43,606 bases of DNA. It comes from Rhodocyclales bacterium. GTDB taxonomy: Bacteria > Pseudomonadota > Gammaproteobacteria > Burkholderiales > Rhodocyclaceae. Under the pieces are notes generated by a model. The model had not been told where the DNA came from. It did not search any database and saw nothing but the letters and a program-made list of their open reading frames with translations. This document shows, one piece after another, positions 18,805-27,478 of this stretch (within the stretch, counting starts at the first letter, position 1; every line of letters begins with the position of its first letter). The stretch is from contig PQAF01000024.1 of the NCBI GenBank assembly GCA_003105015.1, positions 1 to 43,606 on the forward strand, in the 5' to 3' direction. A program made the position numbers and the translations under genes.

Positions 18805-20802
18805 TCAGGACAGGCGCTGGCGCAGCTCGCGCGCCGCCGCGTTGGTGCGCCCGCCGGTCGCCGGTTCGACGGGCGGATGACCGAGGATGCGGGCGAGCGT
18901 GGCATTCAGCGTCACCGGCTCCTCGTCGATGTCGGTATGCTTCGTGGCCCGCGAGGCGCCGGGCGAATCGGCCGGCTTCTGGTTCGGCGCCACCACCCAG
19001 TCGGCCGCGCCGCCGGCGAACAGCTGACCCAGCTCCGCATCTTCCCGCACGTACTTCTGCATGCCGAGTAGCGGCCCGCCGTCGGGCCGCAGCAGCGGAA
19101 TGCGGTGCGGCTCCTCGCCGGCGTTCGACACCAGGTAGAGCAGCGACTTGTTGTAGATGCCGGCGCAGTCGTCGTCCCGCTCCTTCTGATCGCTCAGGGT
19201 GTACAGGGCGAAGCGCCCGATGCCGCCGGCGCGGATCGCCGGCAGGTAGGTGTCCTTGAACAGCTCGATGCGGCAGGCCGGCGCCCACAGCGTGCAGGTC
19301 GCCACCTTTACGCCGAGCCCGGCTCCGCCCTTGAGCGGGCCGCTGGCGATGGTGCCGCCGGACGACAGGTACTGCACCAGCGGCGCCTGGAACACGCCGC
19401 CGGCGCTGTGGGCGAGCGCATGCACCTCGACGCCCGCCTCGCGGCCGCACAACTCGCGGATGCGCTCGGCGACGAAGCGCGCGCCGCCGTCCTGGCGCTG
19501 CGTGGCGAGGATCGCGTTCTCCTTGACTTCGTCCCACAGCTTCTTGCCGCCGAGCGCGCGCGCCAGCGCCTCGAGGCCGTCGTCCACACGGTCGAGCAGG
19601 AAGTCCTTCGAAGCGTCGAGCACGCCCTCCGGGCGGCGCTGGCGCAGGGCGTCCTCGAGCAGGTCCTTGAGGATGCTCCAGAAATCGGTGTGCCAGATGA
19701 AATGCAGGGGATAGATCTGGTTGGCGAGCAAACGCGGCCGCTCGCGGGCGACGCGCGCGACGGCTTCCTCCTCGCCTACCAGCCCGCCGTGGGCGTACAG
19801 CAGCAGGCGCTTCTTCGGCCAGTCCTGCGTGATCTCGGCGAAATCCTTCTCGAAGATCTCGCGCACGTCGTCCGGCGAGGTGCCGTACTGGCCCCTGGCG
19901 GAGAGCCGGCCGTCGTTGCCGATGCTGACGATGTGCGGGCGCAGGTCGGCGCCGGCGTAGGCGCGCGAGCCGCGGCTGCCCGCACCGTGCAGCACGGCGC
20001 TGCTCTTCGCCTCGGCGAGTTCGATGGGCGCACCGAGGCGCGCCACCCAGGCGTCGGTGCCGTTCTCCAGCCAGTCGTCGTAGCTCAGGCGGCCGAAGCC
20101 GCCCCTGCCCCAGCCCGTGTCCCAGGAATTCTGCAGCCACAGGCCGTGCTCGTCGTAGGCGACGATGGCGAAGGCGTGGCCGCCGCGCAGCGGATGGGGC
20201 TCGCCGTTCGCGTCGTTGCGGGAGATCACGCCGTCACCGCCGACCGCTTCCCAGCCGGCATGCACCGCGGCGGTGGCGTAGAGGATGCCGACCTCGCTGA
20301 TCGCGGCGTGCAGGGCGACGATGTCGCGGTGGTTGACGCGCAGGTAGGCGCCGAGCGGCCGCTGCAGCGCCTCGCGGGCGCGCGCGCCGGTGAGGACGCC
20401 GCCGTCCCGGCCGGGCGCATAAGGCCAGGCTTCGTCGCTGCAGACGCCGTGCTTGTGCCAGCCCTTCATGGCGCCGCGCGCGCTGGAGCCGGCATAGTCC
20501 TCGCCGCTCCATTCGTCGTAGCGCCGCGCCATCTCGTAGAGCATGCGCGGGCTGACCGGGCGCGTGTCCGGGTCCACCCTGCGCGTGCGCAGCAGGTAGT
20601 GCACCACCGTGGCCAGGCCGAAGCCGGTGCACGCGCCTTCCTCGCCCTGGTCGAGCACCGGTACCTTCGCCTTGCGGTAGTCCTCCAGGCTGCGCCGCAG
20701 CGGCACCTCGACCAGCGTCGGCTCGTACAGGCGGTCGCGGAAATCCAGCGTGTCGGGTCGGGCGTCGTACGTGCGCTTCACCACGGTCTTTTTCCTGGCC
20801 AC
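18805..20802 (-). CDS. Papain-like cysteine protease fused to an alpha/beta-hydrolase-like domain
   Basis: A 665-residue protein without a signal peptide. Residues about 20-260 read as a C1-family cysteine protease: oxyanion Q52 and nucleophile C58 in DQGEEGACTGFG, H209 in GGHAFAIV and N225 in NSWDTGWGRGGFGRLSY. Residues about 325-600 look like an alpha/beta hydrolase: a HGG oxyanion-type loop (LLLYAHGG, 333-340) and a nucleophile elbow HALAHSAGG with S466; the acid and His are not assigned with confidence. The start is GTG (complement of 20800-20802), right after the TAA of the small membrane gene, with AGGGAGG upstream. It is last in a dacB operon. I know no named family with this pairing; the role is unknown. 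Confidence 0.8.
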   Translation of the reverse strand: MARKKTVVKRTYDARPDTLDFRDRLYEPTLVEVPLRRSLEDYRKAKVPVLDQGEEGACTGFGLATVVHYLLRTRRVDPDTRPVSPRMLYEMARRYDEWSGEDYAGSSARGAMKGWHKHGVCSDEAWPYAPGRDGGVLTGARAREALQRPLGAYLRVNHRDIVALHAAISEVGILYATAAVHAGWEAVGGDGVISRNDANGEPHPLRGGHAFAIVAYDEHGLWLQNSWDTGWGRGGFGRLSYDDWLENGTDAWVARLGAPIELAEAKSSAVLHGAGSRGSRAYAGADLRPHIVSIGNDGRLSARGQYGTSPDDVREIFEKDFAEITQDWPKKRLLLYAHGGLVGEEEAVARVARERPRLLANQIYPLHFIWHTDFWSILKDLLEDALRQRRPEGVLDASKDFLLDRVDDGLEALARALGGKKLWDEVKENAILATQRQDGGARFVAERIRELCGREAGVEVHALAHSAGGVFQAPLVQYLSSGGTIASGPLKGGAGLGVKVATCTLWAPACRIELFKDTYLPAIRAGGIGRFALYTLSDQKERDDDCAGIYNKSLLYLVSNAGEEPHRIPLLRPDGGPLLGMQKYVREDAELGQLFAGGAADWVVAPNQKPADSPGASRATKHTDIDEEPVTLNATLARILGHPPVEPATGGRTNAAARELRQRLS

Positions 20803-21045
20803 TTATTCCCTCCCTTGCGGTCGATCGTCCTCGGGCAGCATGCAGGCCGCCTTGCCGCAGTCCTTGCGGAACATGGAAAGGTGTCGCCACCATATCCAGG
20901 CCAGCAGCGGCAGTGCGCCGATGAGCACGTAATCGAGCATGCCCAATGCCGCCTCGCCGCGCCACCAGGCGACGGCGGCGCGCACGGCCTCGATGAGCAG
21001 GACCATGTAGGCGAAGCCGGCGGCGAGCAGCAGCAGGCGGCGCAT
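20803..21045 (-). CDS. Small membrane protein of unknown function
   Basis: An 80-residue protein with two predicted transmembrane helices (about 3-25 and 36-52) and a cytoplasmic-type basic and acidic tail carrying two Cys (RKDCGKAACMLPEDD). Its ATG overlaps the dacB stop by one base (TGATG on the coding strand), and its TAA abuts the GTG of the protease-hydrolase gene, so it is translated between them in a coupled operon. No family recognised. Confidence 0.75.
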   Translation of the reverse strand: MRRLLLLAAGFAYMVLLIEAVRAAVAWWRGEAALGMLDYVLIGALPLLAWIWWRHLSMFRKDCGKAACMLPEDDRPQGRE

Positions 21046-22478
21046 CAGCAGGATCTTTCGTAGACGCAGGCGAGCAGCGCATCCTGCGCCGCCTTGGTGG
21101 CGGCGGAATTCGGGTGGTTGGCGAGGAACACCACGACGACGCGCTTGCCGCGACGGTCCAGCACATAGCCCGCCAGGGCGCGCACGCCGTCGAGGTAGCC
21201 GGTCTTGACGTGCGCCTGGCCGGCGACGCCGTTGCCGTTGAGGCGCTTTCGCATGGTGCCGTCGATGCCGGCGAGCGGCAGCGAGGCGATGAACTCCGGC
21301 ATCACCGGACTGGCATAGGCCGCCAGCAGCAGGCGGCCGAGGTTCTCCGCGCTGATGCGGTCGCTGCGCGAGAGGCCGGCGCCGTTTTCGATGACGAGCT
21401 CGGGCATGCGCAGTTCCTTCTGCGCCAGCCAGGCGCGCACGGCCGCCTCGGCATCGGCGCCGCGCGCCGGCCGCTTTGCCGTTTCCGCGCCCAGCGTGAG
21501 CCAGAGCTGGCGCGCCATGACGTTGTTGCTGAACTTGTTGATCTCGCGCACCACCTCGGCCAGCGCCGGCGACTCGCCGCGCGCCAGCAGTCGCGCGGCG
21601 GCCGGTGTTGCGCCTTCGCGCAGGTTGCCGGAGAACGTGCCGCCGAGTTCGCCCCACAGCTGACGGAAGACGCCGGCAATGAACTGCGGATGATCGAGCA
21701 CGGCGACATGGCGGCTCTTCTCGCCGCAGGCGGCAGGGTAGGTGCCGGTGAGGACCAGCCGCGCGCCGGCGCCGGCATGGGCGAGATCCATGCGGATGCC
21801 CTCGTACCAGGCGTTGCCGCAGGCGGCATCGGTCAGCTTCACCAGGTTCACGATGTCGAGCTGGGCGGGCGCCGGCTCGGCGTAAACCGCGAGCGACTTC
21901 CTTTCGGCATCCGGCACGAAGCCGAGCCGGATCGACTTGAAGTTGAGGAGCAGCGCGTCCGGCCCGACGTTGTAGGGCCGCAGCGGCTCGCCGTCGAAGC
22001 GGGCCGGATCGTGGTTGTCGGCGGCGAAGTGTCCGCGGTCGAGCACGAGATCGCCGCGGATCTCGCGCAGGCCCTTGGCGCGCAGCTGTCGCAACAGCAG
22101 CCAGAACTGCTCGAAGCCGAGCCTGGGATCGCCGTAGCCCTTCAGCAGGAGGTCGCCCTCGAGCACGCCGTCCTTCAGCGGCCCGAGCGCGAAGGCTTCG
22201 GTCTTCCAGGTGTAGGCCGGGCCGAGCAGCTCCAGCGCGGCGTAGGTGGTGACGAGCTTCATCACCGAGGCGGGGTTCATCGGCTGGGCGGCATTGAAGC
22301 TGGCGCGCGGCATGCGCGCATCGACATCCTGCACGAGCACCGCCACCGCCGCGGGCGGTACGCCGGCCGTCTTCAGGGCTCGGGCGACCGGGGCGGGCAG
22401 GCGCTCATCGGTCTGGGCGCGCCCCGCTGCCGGCGCCAGCAGCAGAGCGGAAATGAGCAGTAGGCGGAGGGCGTTCAC
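21045..22478 (-). CDS. dacB: D-alanyl-D-alanine carboxypeptidase/endopeptidase (PBP4, DacB)
   Basis: A 477-residue class C penicillin-binding protein acting on peptidoglycan stem peptides in the periplasm. A signal peptide (MNALRLLLISALLLAPAAGRAQ) is followed by the three catalytic motifs: S71-x-x-K74 (SVMK), S316-N-N (SNN) and K424-T-G (KTG). The large insert between SxxK and SNN is typical of PBP4. It is the first gene of a three-gene coupled unit on the minus strand. Confidence 0.95.
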   Translation of the reverse strand: MNALRLLLISALLLAPAAGRAQTDERLPAPVARALKTAGVPPAAVAVLVQDVDARMPRASFNAAQPMNPASVMKLVTTYAALELLGPAYTWKTEAFALGPLKDGVLEGDLLLKGYGDPRLGFEQFWLLLRQLRAKGLREIRGDLVLDRGHFAADNHDPARFDGEPLRPYNVGPDALLLNFKSIRLGFVPDAERKSLAVYAEPAPAQLDIVNLVKLTDAACGNAWYEGIRMDLAHAGAGARLVLTGTYPAACGEKSRHVAVLDHPQFIAGVFRQLWGELGGTFSGNLREGATPAAARLLARGESPALAEVVREINKFSNNVMARQLWLTLGAETAKRPARGADAEAAVRAWLAQKELRMPELVIENGAGLSRSDRISAENLGRLLLAAYASPVMPEFIASLPLAGIDGTMRKRLNGNGVAGQAHVKTGYLDGVRALAGYVLDRRGKRVVVVFLANHPNSAATKAAQDALLACVYERSC

Positions 22479-22505
22479 GCCGCCATTGTAGCGGCTGCGT
22501 GAAGC

Positions 22506-23825
22506 CTAGGCGGGGCCTGGCGGGGGCGCGGCGCCGGCCACGCAGGCACGGTTGCGGCCTTCGCGCTTGGCCGTGTAGAGGCAGGCGTCGGCCCTGGAGA
22601 TGAGGTGGTCGAGGCTGGTGATGCCTTCGCCGACTTCGGCGATGCCCAGGCTGATGGTGACGGCGAGCCGTTCGCCGCCGAATTCGATGCCCAGTTCGCT
22701 GACGGCCTTGCGCAGGCGCTCGGCGACGGCGCTGGCCACCTGCAGGGGCGGCTGCACCAGGGTGATGGCGAACTCCTCGCCGCCGAGCCGGCCCATCAGA
22801 TCCCCGTCGCGCAGCATGCCACGGCAGGTGGCGGCGATGCGGCGCAGGACTTCGTCGCCGGCCGGATGGCCGTGGCTGTCGTTGATGCGCTTGAAGTGAT
22901 CGACGTCGAGCATGACCAGCGCCAGGGGCTGGCCGTAGCGGTGGGCGCGGCGGATTTCCCGCTCGGTCGCATCGAGGAAGGCGCGACGGTTGAGCAGTCC
23001 CGTCAGGTGGTCGGTGGTGGCCAGGCGTTCCAGTGTCGCCTGGTAGTTCTTGTGCTCGGTGATGTCCTCCTGCAACAGCACGAGCCCCTCGGCTTCGCCC
23101 TCGATCATCACCGGTGCGCCCATGATGCGCAGGCTGCGCCCGTCCGGCCGGGTCAGTTCGAATGCGTGCGCCTGGAAACCGCCGATGATCTTCAGCCGCC
23201 GCGCGACATGATCTTCCACGTCGCCCGGGCCGTAGATGCCGTTGCGGGCGATTTGCCGCAGCACCTCTTCCATCGCAATGCCCTGGCGGACGAAGCCGGG
23301 CGGCAGGTCGAACAGGGCTTCGCTCTGCCGGTTCCAGTAGCGGCAGCGGATGGCCTTGTCGACGACCATCATGCCGAAGGGCAGGTGGTCGAGTACGGCC
23401 TGCAGGAAGGAGGCGGTGCGCCGCACCTCCTCCTCGGCGCGCTTGCGCTCGGTCATGTCGGTGTAGATCGAGACGAAGCCGCCGTTGGGCAACGGCCGGC
23501 CGCGAATCTCCAGGACCGTGCCGTCGGGCCGGGTCCGCTCGAAGACGTGGGGCAGCATCTTGCCGGCCCGCTCGACCAGCGCCCGGGCCTGCTCGTCAGG
23601 GTCGCCGGGCCCGTATTCGCCGCGTTGCGCGTTGAACAGCGCCACCTTGGAAAGATGAGGCGGGTCGTCCGGATCGAACAGTTCGTCGGGGAAGTTGAGC
23701 AATTCCTTGATTTCGGAATTCCAGGCGACAAAGCGCAGATCCCTGTCCATCAGCGTCACGCCGCTCGGCAGGTTGTCGATGATGGTCTGGAATACCCGCA
23801 GCAGTTCCCCTTCGTTCAATGCCAT
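22506..23825 (-). CDS. PAS-PAS-GGDEF diguanylate cyclase
   Basis: A 439-residue cytosolic sensor that should make cyclic di-GMP. Two PAS-type domains (about 10-125 and 135-255; each starts with a LPxG segment and ends in an S/T-D-x-TE(R/H)K-type cap) precede a GGDEF domain from about 270. The catalytic motif is GGEEF within LMGRLGGEEFAI, and an RDGD inhibitory I-site (RxxD) sits at the canonical spacing before it, so product inhibition is expected. No signal peptide or membrane segment. The promoter must lie in 23826-24100, next to the left end of the Mu-like element. Confidence 0.92.
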   Translation of the reverse strand: MALNEGELLRVFQTIIDNLPSGVTLMDRDLRFVAWNSEIKELLNFPDELFDPDDPPHLSKVALFNAQRGEYGPGDPDEQARALVERAGKMLPHVFERTRPDGTVLEIRGRPLPNGGFVSIYTDMTERKRAEEEVRRTASFLQAVLDHLPFGMMVVDKAIRCRYWNRQSEALFDLPPGFVRQGIAMEEVLRQIARNGIYGPGDVEDHVARRLKIIGGFQAHAFELTRPDGRSLRIMGAPVMIEGEAEGLVLLQEDITEHKNYQATLERLATTDHLTGLLNRRAFLDATEREIRRAHRYGQPLALVMLDVDHFKRINDSHGHPAGDEVLRRIAATCRGMLRDGDLMGRLGGEEFAITLVQPPLQVASAVAERLRKAVSELGIEFGGERLAVTISLGIAEVGEGITSLDHLISRADACLYTAKREGRNRACVAGAAPPPGPA

Positions 23826-24100
23826 CCGTCCCCCTTTTGTTCATCTATGCAGGCTGCACCGGTGCCGGCGAGCAAACATTTGCTTTTCGGAAAGATATAC
23901 GACCTGCCGGCCCCTTGCCTTGAGCGGAATCGGCCGCGGTCGTTTATCGCAGGTGAGAGGAAGCACGCAAAGGCGGAAGTCCGGAGTATCTGGGATTATC
24001 CGGGGCGAACCGGGATATAAAGGGATTTCAATAGGTTATCGCTCTTGGCAGTTCCCCTGCTCAAGGCCCCAAATACCTTCCGTTACAGAGAGCACAGCAG
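23826..24100. other. Intergenic region at the left flank of the Mu-like element
   Basis: About 275 bases without a supportable gene. It should contain the promoter of the minus-strand diguanylate cyclase gene. A CCGGAGT-like core occurs at 23981-23987 but is not clearly part of the element's end. I could not fix the exact junction. Confidence 0.4.
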
Positions 24101-24103
24101 GAA

Positions 24104-24145
24104 ACTCCGGAAATCGATAACGCCTTAAGACAGCAGTGCCAAATG
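24104..24145. mobile_element. Left-end motifs of the Mu-like element
   Basis: ACTCCGGAAA at 24104-24113 and CAGTGCCAAATG at 24134-24145 recur as exact reverse complements at the far side of the transposase region (36403-36412 and 36425-36434; 36374-36385). The similarity around CAGTGCCAAATG continues as GCG and an AAATT run. They fit transposase-binding sites at the left end. Confidence 0.65.
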
Positions 24146-24396
24146 GCGCGTAAATTCTCGTTTAGCTAGTGCGGCTCTGGTGGCAAAAGAAGTAAGTAGA
24201 GGCGTCCTCACAGCGGTTTCAAGGTGTAGAGGTTGCGGAAAGCGGGGAACTGGCGCGCAACCTGATTGTGTAGCAAGCTTTTCCAGTTGCGCAAAGCGAT
24301 AACCCATTGAAAAAGCGCTAAACAGGCAGTCTGAGTGTTTGCGGTCTGCACAATCGGTAGGCGCAACCAAGCATGCTTTGAATCCTTGGCGGCGGA

Positions 24397-25092
24397 TCAT
24401 CCAGAATGATTGTGCCCCCTCATCTCGTTTTTCCTTTCCCTTTCCAATTCAACTACATCGTCAGCAACCAGTCTGATGTTATCGCGCAGACTGAGATGCA
24501 GCTTATCTCTTGCAGCATCGTAGTATTTAATCGTCTGAAGAATGAGCGAAGCGCGCAGTCTCGGTGATGGTTCTTCACAAATCCGGAGGGCATAGTTAGA
24601 TATTGCTTTTGCCGTCTCGGAGAAAACATCGCCCCGCTGAAAGGCTTCACGGATCAGCGCATCCCTTAGCTCTTCGTCCAGTACTTGGTTGGAACCACTC
24701 AGCTTGTTAGCTTCGTCGAGCCCTAATAGAAAAAAAAGCTCCTCCATTGCGACGGCGTCGATAGAGCAAAGCGGTGCGCTTTTCAAAAAAATCTGATAGG
24801 CGAGATGTGCTGCGAATCTAGGTAGGCCGTCTACCCTTTCTCCATCGAGAATGTATGAGAGACTGACTCCGAGCTTTTCAGCGGCTTCTAAATAATCCGC
24901 ATCCGGTTCGCGCTCGCCGGATTCGTAGTTTGTCTGTGTGTTTCGATGCACCCCGACGCGCTTGGCGAACTCGACCTTGCTCATTCCAAGTCGCCTGCGT
25001 TCTTCCTTTAGACGCTCTCCAACTTCGCGTTGAAACCGTGACCGCCATTCGGCCAGTTTGTTGGCAAGTCGCCGCTCTCGTTCTGTAGCCAT
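24397..25092 (-). CDS. XRE-family phage repressor
   Basis: A 231-residue protein from the ATG at 25092. The N-terminal third carries an XRE-type helix-turn-helix (ERLKEERRRLGMSKVEFAKRVGVHRNTQTNYESGEREP), which binds DNA operators; the C-terminal part is helical with no peptidase dyad visible, so LexA-like self-cleavage is not indicated. Its position, divergent from a small Cro/Ner-like gene at the left end of a Mu-like element, marks it as the immunity repressor. The region 25106-25152 between them holds nested palindromes. The ribosome binding site at 25092 is weak and a GTG 18 bases upstream in frame is possible. Confidence 0.8.
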   Translation of the reverse strand: MATERERRLANKLAEWRSRFQREVGERLKEERRRLGMSKVEFAKRVGVHRNTQTNYESGEREPDADYLEAAEKLGVSLSYILDGERVDGLPRFAAHLAYQIFLKSAPLCSIDAVAMEELFFLLGLDEANKLSGSNQVLDEELRDALIREAFQRGDVFSETAKAISNYALRICEEPSPRLRASLILQTIKYYDAARDKLHLSLRDNIRLVADDVVELERERKNEMRGHNHSG

Positions 25093-25105
25093 AGGAAGAC
25101 ACCCA

Positions 25106-25152
25106 TTGACGAACACGTGTGCGTGTGCTGAAATGCACACGTTTTCGTGTTC
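25106..25152. promoter_or_regulatory. Early promoter and nested operator palindromes
   Basis: GAACACG (25111-25117) pairs with CGTGTTC (25146-25152), and inside it CGTGTGC (25122-25128) pairs with GCACACG (25135-25141). Overlapping these is a sigma70-like promoter for the early operon: TTGACG (25106-25111), 17 bases, TGAAAT (25129-25134). Repressor binding would block it. The half-sites share a CGTGT core. Confidence 0.6.
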
Positions 25153-25169
25153 ATTTGCGTGAGGTAAGC

Positions 25170-25382
25170 ATGCCGCGAGATTCTACTTGCGAACGCCGTC
25201 AAGAGGTTGAGTCGAGATTATCCCGTGCTGGCATCAGCGTTCGCGGTTGGGCGCTCAAACACGGGTTTTCGCCGTCACTTGTAAGAGATGTCATCGAAGG
25301 CAAACGTACATGCCGATTCGGTAAGTCGCACAAGATCGCCGTTCTGCTCGGCATAAAGGACGGGGAAATCATCGATGACTGA
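25170..25382 (+). CDS. Ner/Cro-like small DNA-binding protein
   Basis: A 70-residue basic protein with a helix-turn-helix-like core (GISVRGWALKHGFSPSLVRDVIEG) of the Cro/Ner sort. In Mu-like phages the first early gene is such a protein, which turns down the repressor and later the early promoter. The start at 25170 follows GAGG at 25161. Its 3' end overlaps the transposase start by 8 bases, so the two are coupled. Confidence 0.7.
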   Translation: MPRDSTCERRQEVESRLSRAGISVRGWALKHGFSPSLVRDVIEGKRTCRFGKSHKIAVLLGIKDGEIIDD

Positions 25383-27411
25383 CTCCCACAAGAAACCTGC
25401 GCCGCAACGGGCTAGCATCGATCTACAGCTAGCCGTCGAGGAAGTTGCGGTATTGCAGTCAATCTCGAACCAGGCTGTACGGGCAGGATGCTCAGAGTCC
25501 CGATATCTTGGTGCCCACAAAGACGCCTCCGGCGCTTGGCGCATTCCCCTATCTAGCCTGCCGCCCTGGGCGCAGGTCATCTACTACGCGCAGCACGTCA
25601 GCATTGCACCAGGCGGATGGGCGCCAGAGGAAAGGCGCGAGCTACCTCACGAAGAAGCAGAGGTGCTGTGGCGTCGTTTCGAGGATGCAACCGCAAGCCT
25701 TAAGACCAAGGCGCAGCGTGATGCGGAAGCCTGTCACCTGTGGCAACACCTGAAAGCGAACTCCATCCCACTAGTGCAGGCATTGGCCGAGGTTAAGGCG
25801 CGCTACGGTATTGGCAAGTCAGCCATCTACGAGAAGATTTCCCGTATCAAAGGCTATGACCCGTTGCACTGGCCGGCGCTCCTCCTTGGGCAATGGACAG
25901 GTGACAACGCCAAGCGCGCCGAATGGAATGACGAGGCCTGGCGCTTTTTTCTGAGCAACGCTTTGGTTCCGAATTGTCGGATCAAGACTGCCTGGAAGCG
26001 CACGGAACGCGAGGCACGGTTGAGGGGGTGGGGCGAGGTGCCCAGCTATGACACAGCACGGCGCGATTTCGAAGCGCTGCCTCACGACGTAGTCACCCTG
26101 ATCAAGGAAGGTGAAACCGCGCTCAAGGTGAAAGCGCCGACAGCGCGCCGCGATTACACAAGCTTGGCGTTGCATGAAGTATGGTCGTTGGACGGCAGGC
26201 GCATGGATCTGATGGTCCGCGATGACAAGGGAAAGTACAGTCAAGAAGGCAAGCCGTTCCGCTTGTGGATTCTCGCCATACAGGATGTGCGCAGCCGCAT
26301 GCTGATCGGTTACGCATTAGGGGGCGCGTTGAATGCCGATCTGGTGCGGGCAGCGTTTCTTGACGCCATCAAGACAACCAGCAATCTGATCCCACGCAAT
26401 ATTCAGCTCGATAACGGCATGGAGAACGCCGCCAAGGAAATCACCGGCGGCGCGCTGTGGCGCCGGCGCGGCAAGGTGATGGACAACGAGATCATCGGGC
26501 TATTCCCGCTTCTCGATATCAACGTTCAGTGGACGACGGTGGCGCACGGGCAGGCGAAGCCCATTGAGCGACTCTTCGGCACGCTCGCCGGCATGGTGGA
26601 AACGCGTCCTGAATTCCGAGGGGCCTACTGTGGCAACAGCCCGGAGGCCAGGCCCGAAGAGTGGGATAGATCGAAAGCCGCTCCTGTCGAGTTGGTCGAG
26701 CAGGCGTTGAGAGAAGAAATACACGCCTATCACCGCACTCCGCATCGCGGTCAAGGAATGTGCGGCAAGTCTCCATTGCAGGTCTACACGGAAGAGATCA
26801 ATCGCCTGGGCCTGGCTGTAAGACGCATCACGGAAGCACAAGCCCGCCTATGCGCCCATTCGGCCACACCGATCACCATCCGCAAGGATGGCAGCTTTAC
26901 GATTCTTGGCGCCGCCTATCGTAGCGACGCCACGGCCAGGCTTGTGCCAGGTCGTGGCTACTACGCCCGATACAACCCTCACGACTTGAGCGCGCCGGTC
27001 TACGTCTATCGTCGGGAAAAACTCCTCTGCGAAGCCGAGCGGATTGAACTGACCCCATTCATTACCAAAGAAGGCGGCAAGGCCAGCGCGAAACGCACGG
27101 CGGCATACACAAAAGCGGTGAAAGCGCAGGAAAAGGCCCTGCGAGCCCTAGCTGGCGCAGACACGAAGGAATACCTAGCGCAACTGGCCAGCCAGGTGCT
27201 GCCGGAGAAGATCGATCCGGAGACTGGTGAGGTATTGCCAGTCGCTCAGGTGCTGGAGATGGTGAAGTCCCAGGCAGAGATGCCGAAGGAATCAAGTGGT
27301 TCGATGTCGCGCGAGGATGAAGAACTCAGAAAGGAGGCAAAACGACTACAAGAGCGAGAAGCTGCGGCAGCCGCCGAACGCCTGCGCAAGCGGGCGTTGG
27401 CGGGCCGCTAG
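25375..27411 (+). CDS. Mu-like DDE transposase (MuA type)
   Basis: A 678-residue transposase. The N-terminus has a winged-helix Mu DNA-binding-like segment (AHKDASGAWRIPLSSLP) followed by helical end-binding domains. The catalytic core shows D273 (WSLDGRRMD), D346 (QLDNGMEN) and E398 (KPIERLF), spacings close to those of MuA, then a beta-barrel and a basic C-terminal region of the Mu transposase C type, which in Mu contacts the B protein. Length is near MuA. All three acidic residues are intact, so the protein is potentially active. The start overlaps the Ner-like gene. Confidence 0.92.
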   Translation: MTDSHKKPAPQRASIDLQLAVEEVAVLQSISNQAVRAGCSESRYLGAHKDASGAWRIPLSSLPPWAQVIYYAQHVSIAPGGWAPEERRELPHEEAEVLWRRFEDATASLKTKAQRDAEACHLWQHLKANSIPLVQALAEVKARYGIGKSAIYEKISRIKGYDPLHWPALLLGQWTGDNAKRAEWNDEAWRFFLSNALVPNCRIKTAWKRTEREARLRGWGEVPSYDTARRDFEALPHDVVTLIKEGETALKVKAPTARRDYTSLALHEVWSLDGRRMDLMVRDDKGKYSQEGKPFRLWILAIQDVRSRMLIGYALGGALNADLVRAAFLDAIKTTSNLIPRNIQLDNGMENAAKEITGGALWRRRGKVMDNEIIGLFPLLDINVQWTTVAHGQAKPIERLFGTLAGMVETRPEFRGAYCGNSPEARPEEWDRSKAAPVELVEQALREEIHAYHRTPHRGQGMCGKSPLQVYTEEINRLGLAVRRITEAQARLCAHSATPITIRKDGSFTILGAAYRSDATARLVPGRGYYARYNPHDLSAPVYVYRREKLLCEAERIELTPFITKEGGKASAKRTAAYTKAVKAQEKALRALAGADTKEYLAQLASQVLPEKIDPETGEVLPVAQVLEMVKSQAEMPKESSGSMSREDEELRKEAKRLQEREAAAAAERLRKRALAGR

Positions 27412-27478
27412 ACAAACGGCGCCGGCAAGTAGCGGCTTGCGTGGCGCCCCTATCAACGTGCAAGGAGATTCATTGTAG

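Noticed and set aside
23981..23987. CCGGAGT-like core as a further left-end site
   Set aside because: It lacks the flanking TTT and other matches to the transposase-site pattern and lies 120 bases outside the clear motif pair.
24125..24400. Minus-strand 91-codon open frame beside the repressor gene
   Set aside because: It overlaps the left-end motif of the element, has no ribosome binding site or recognisable fold, and its composition is unremarkable; coding is not supported.
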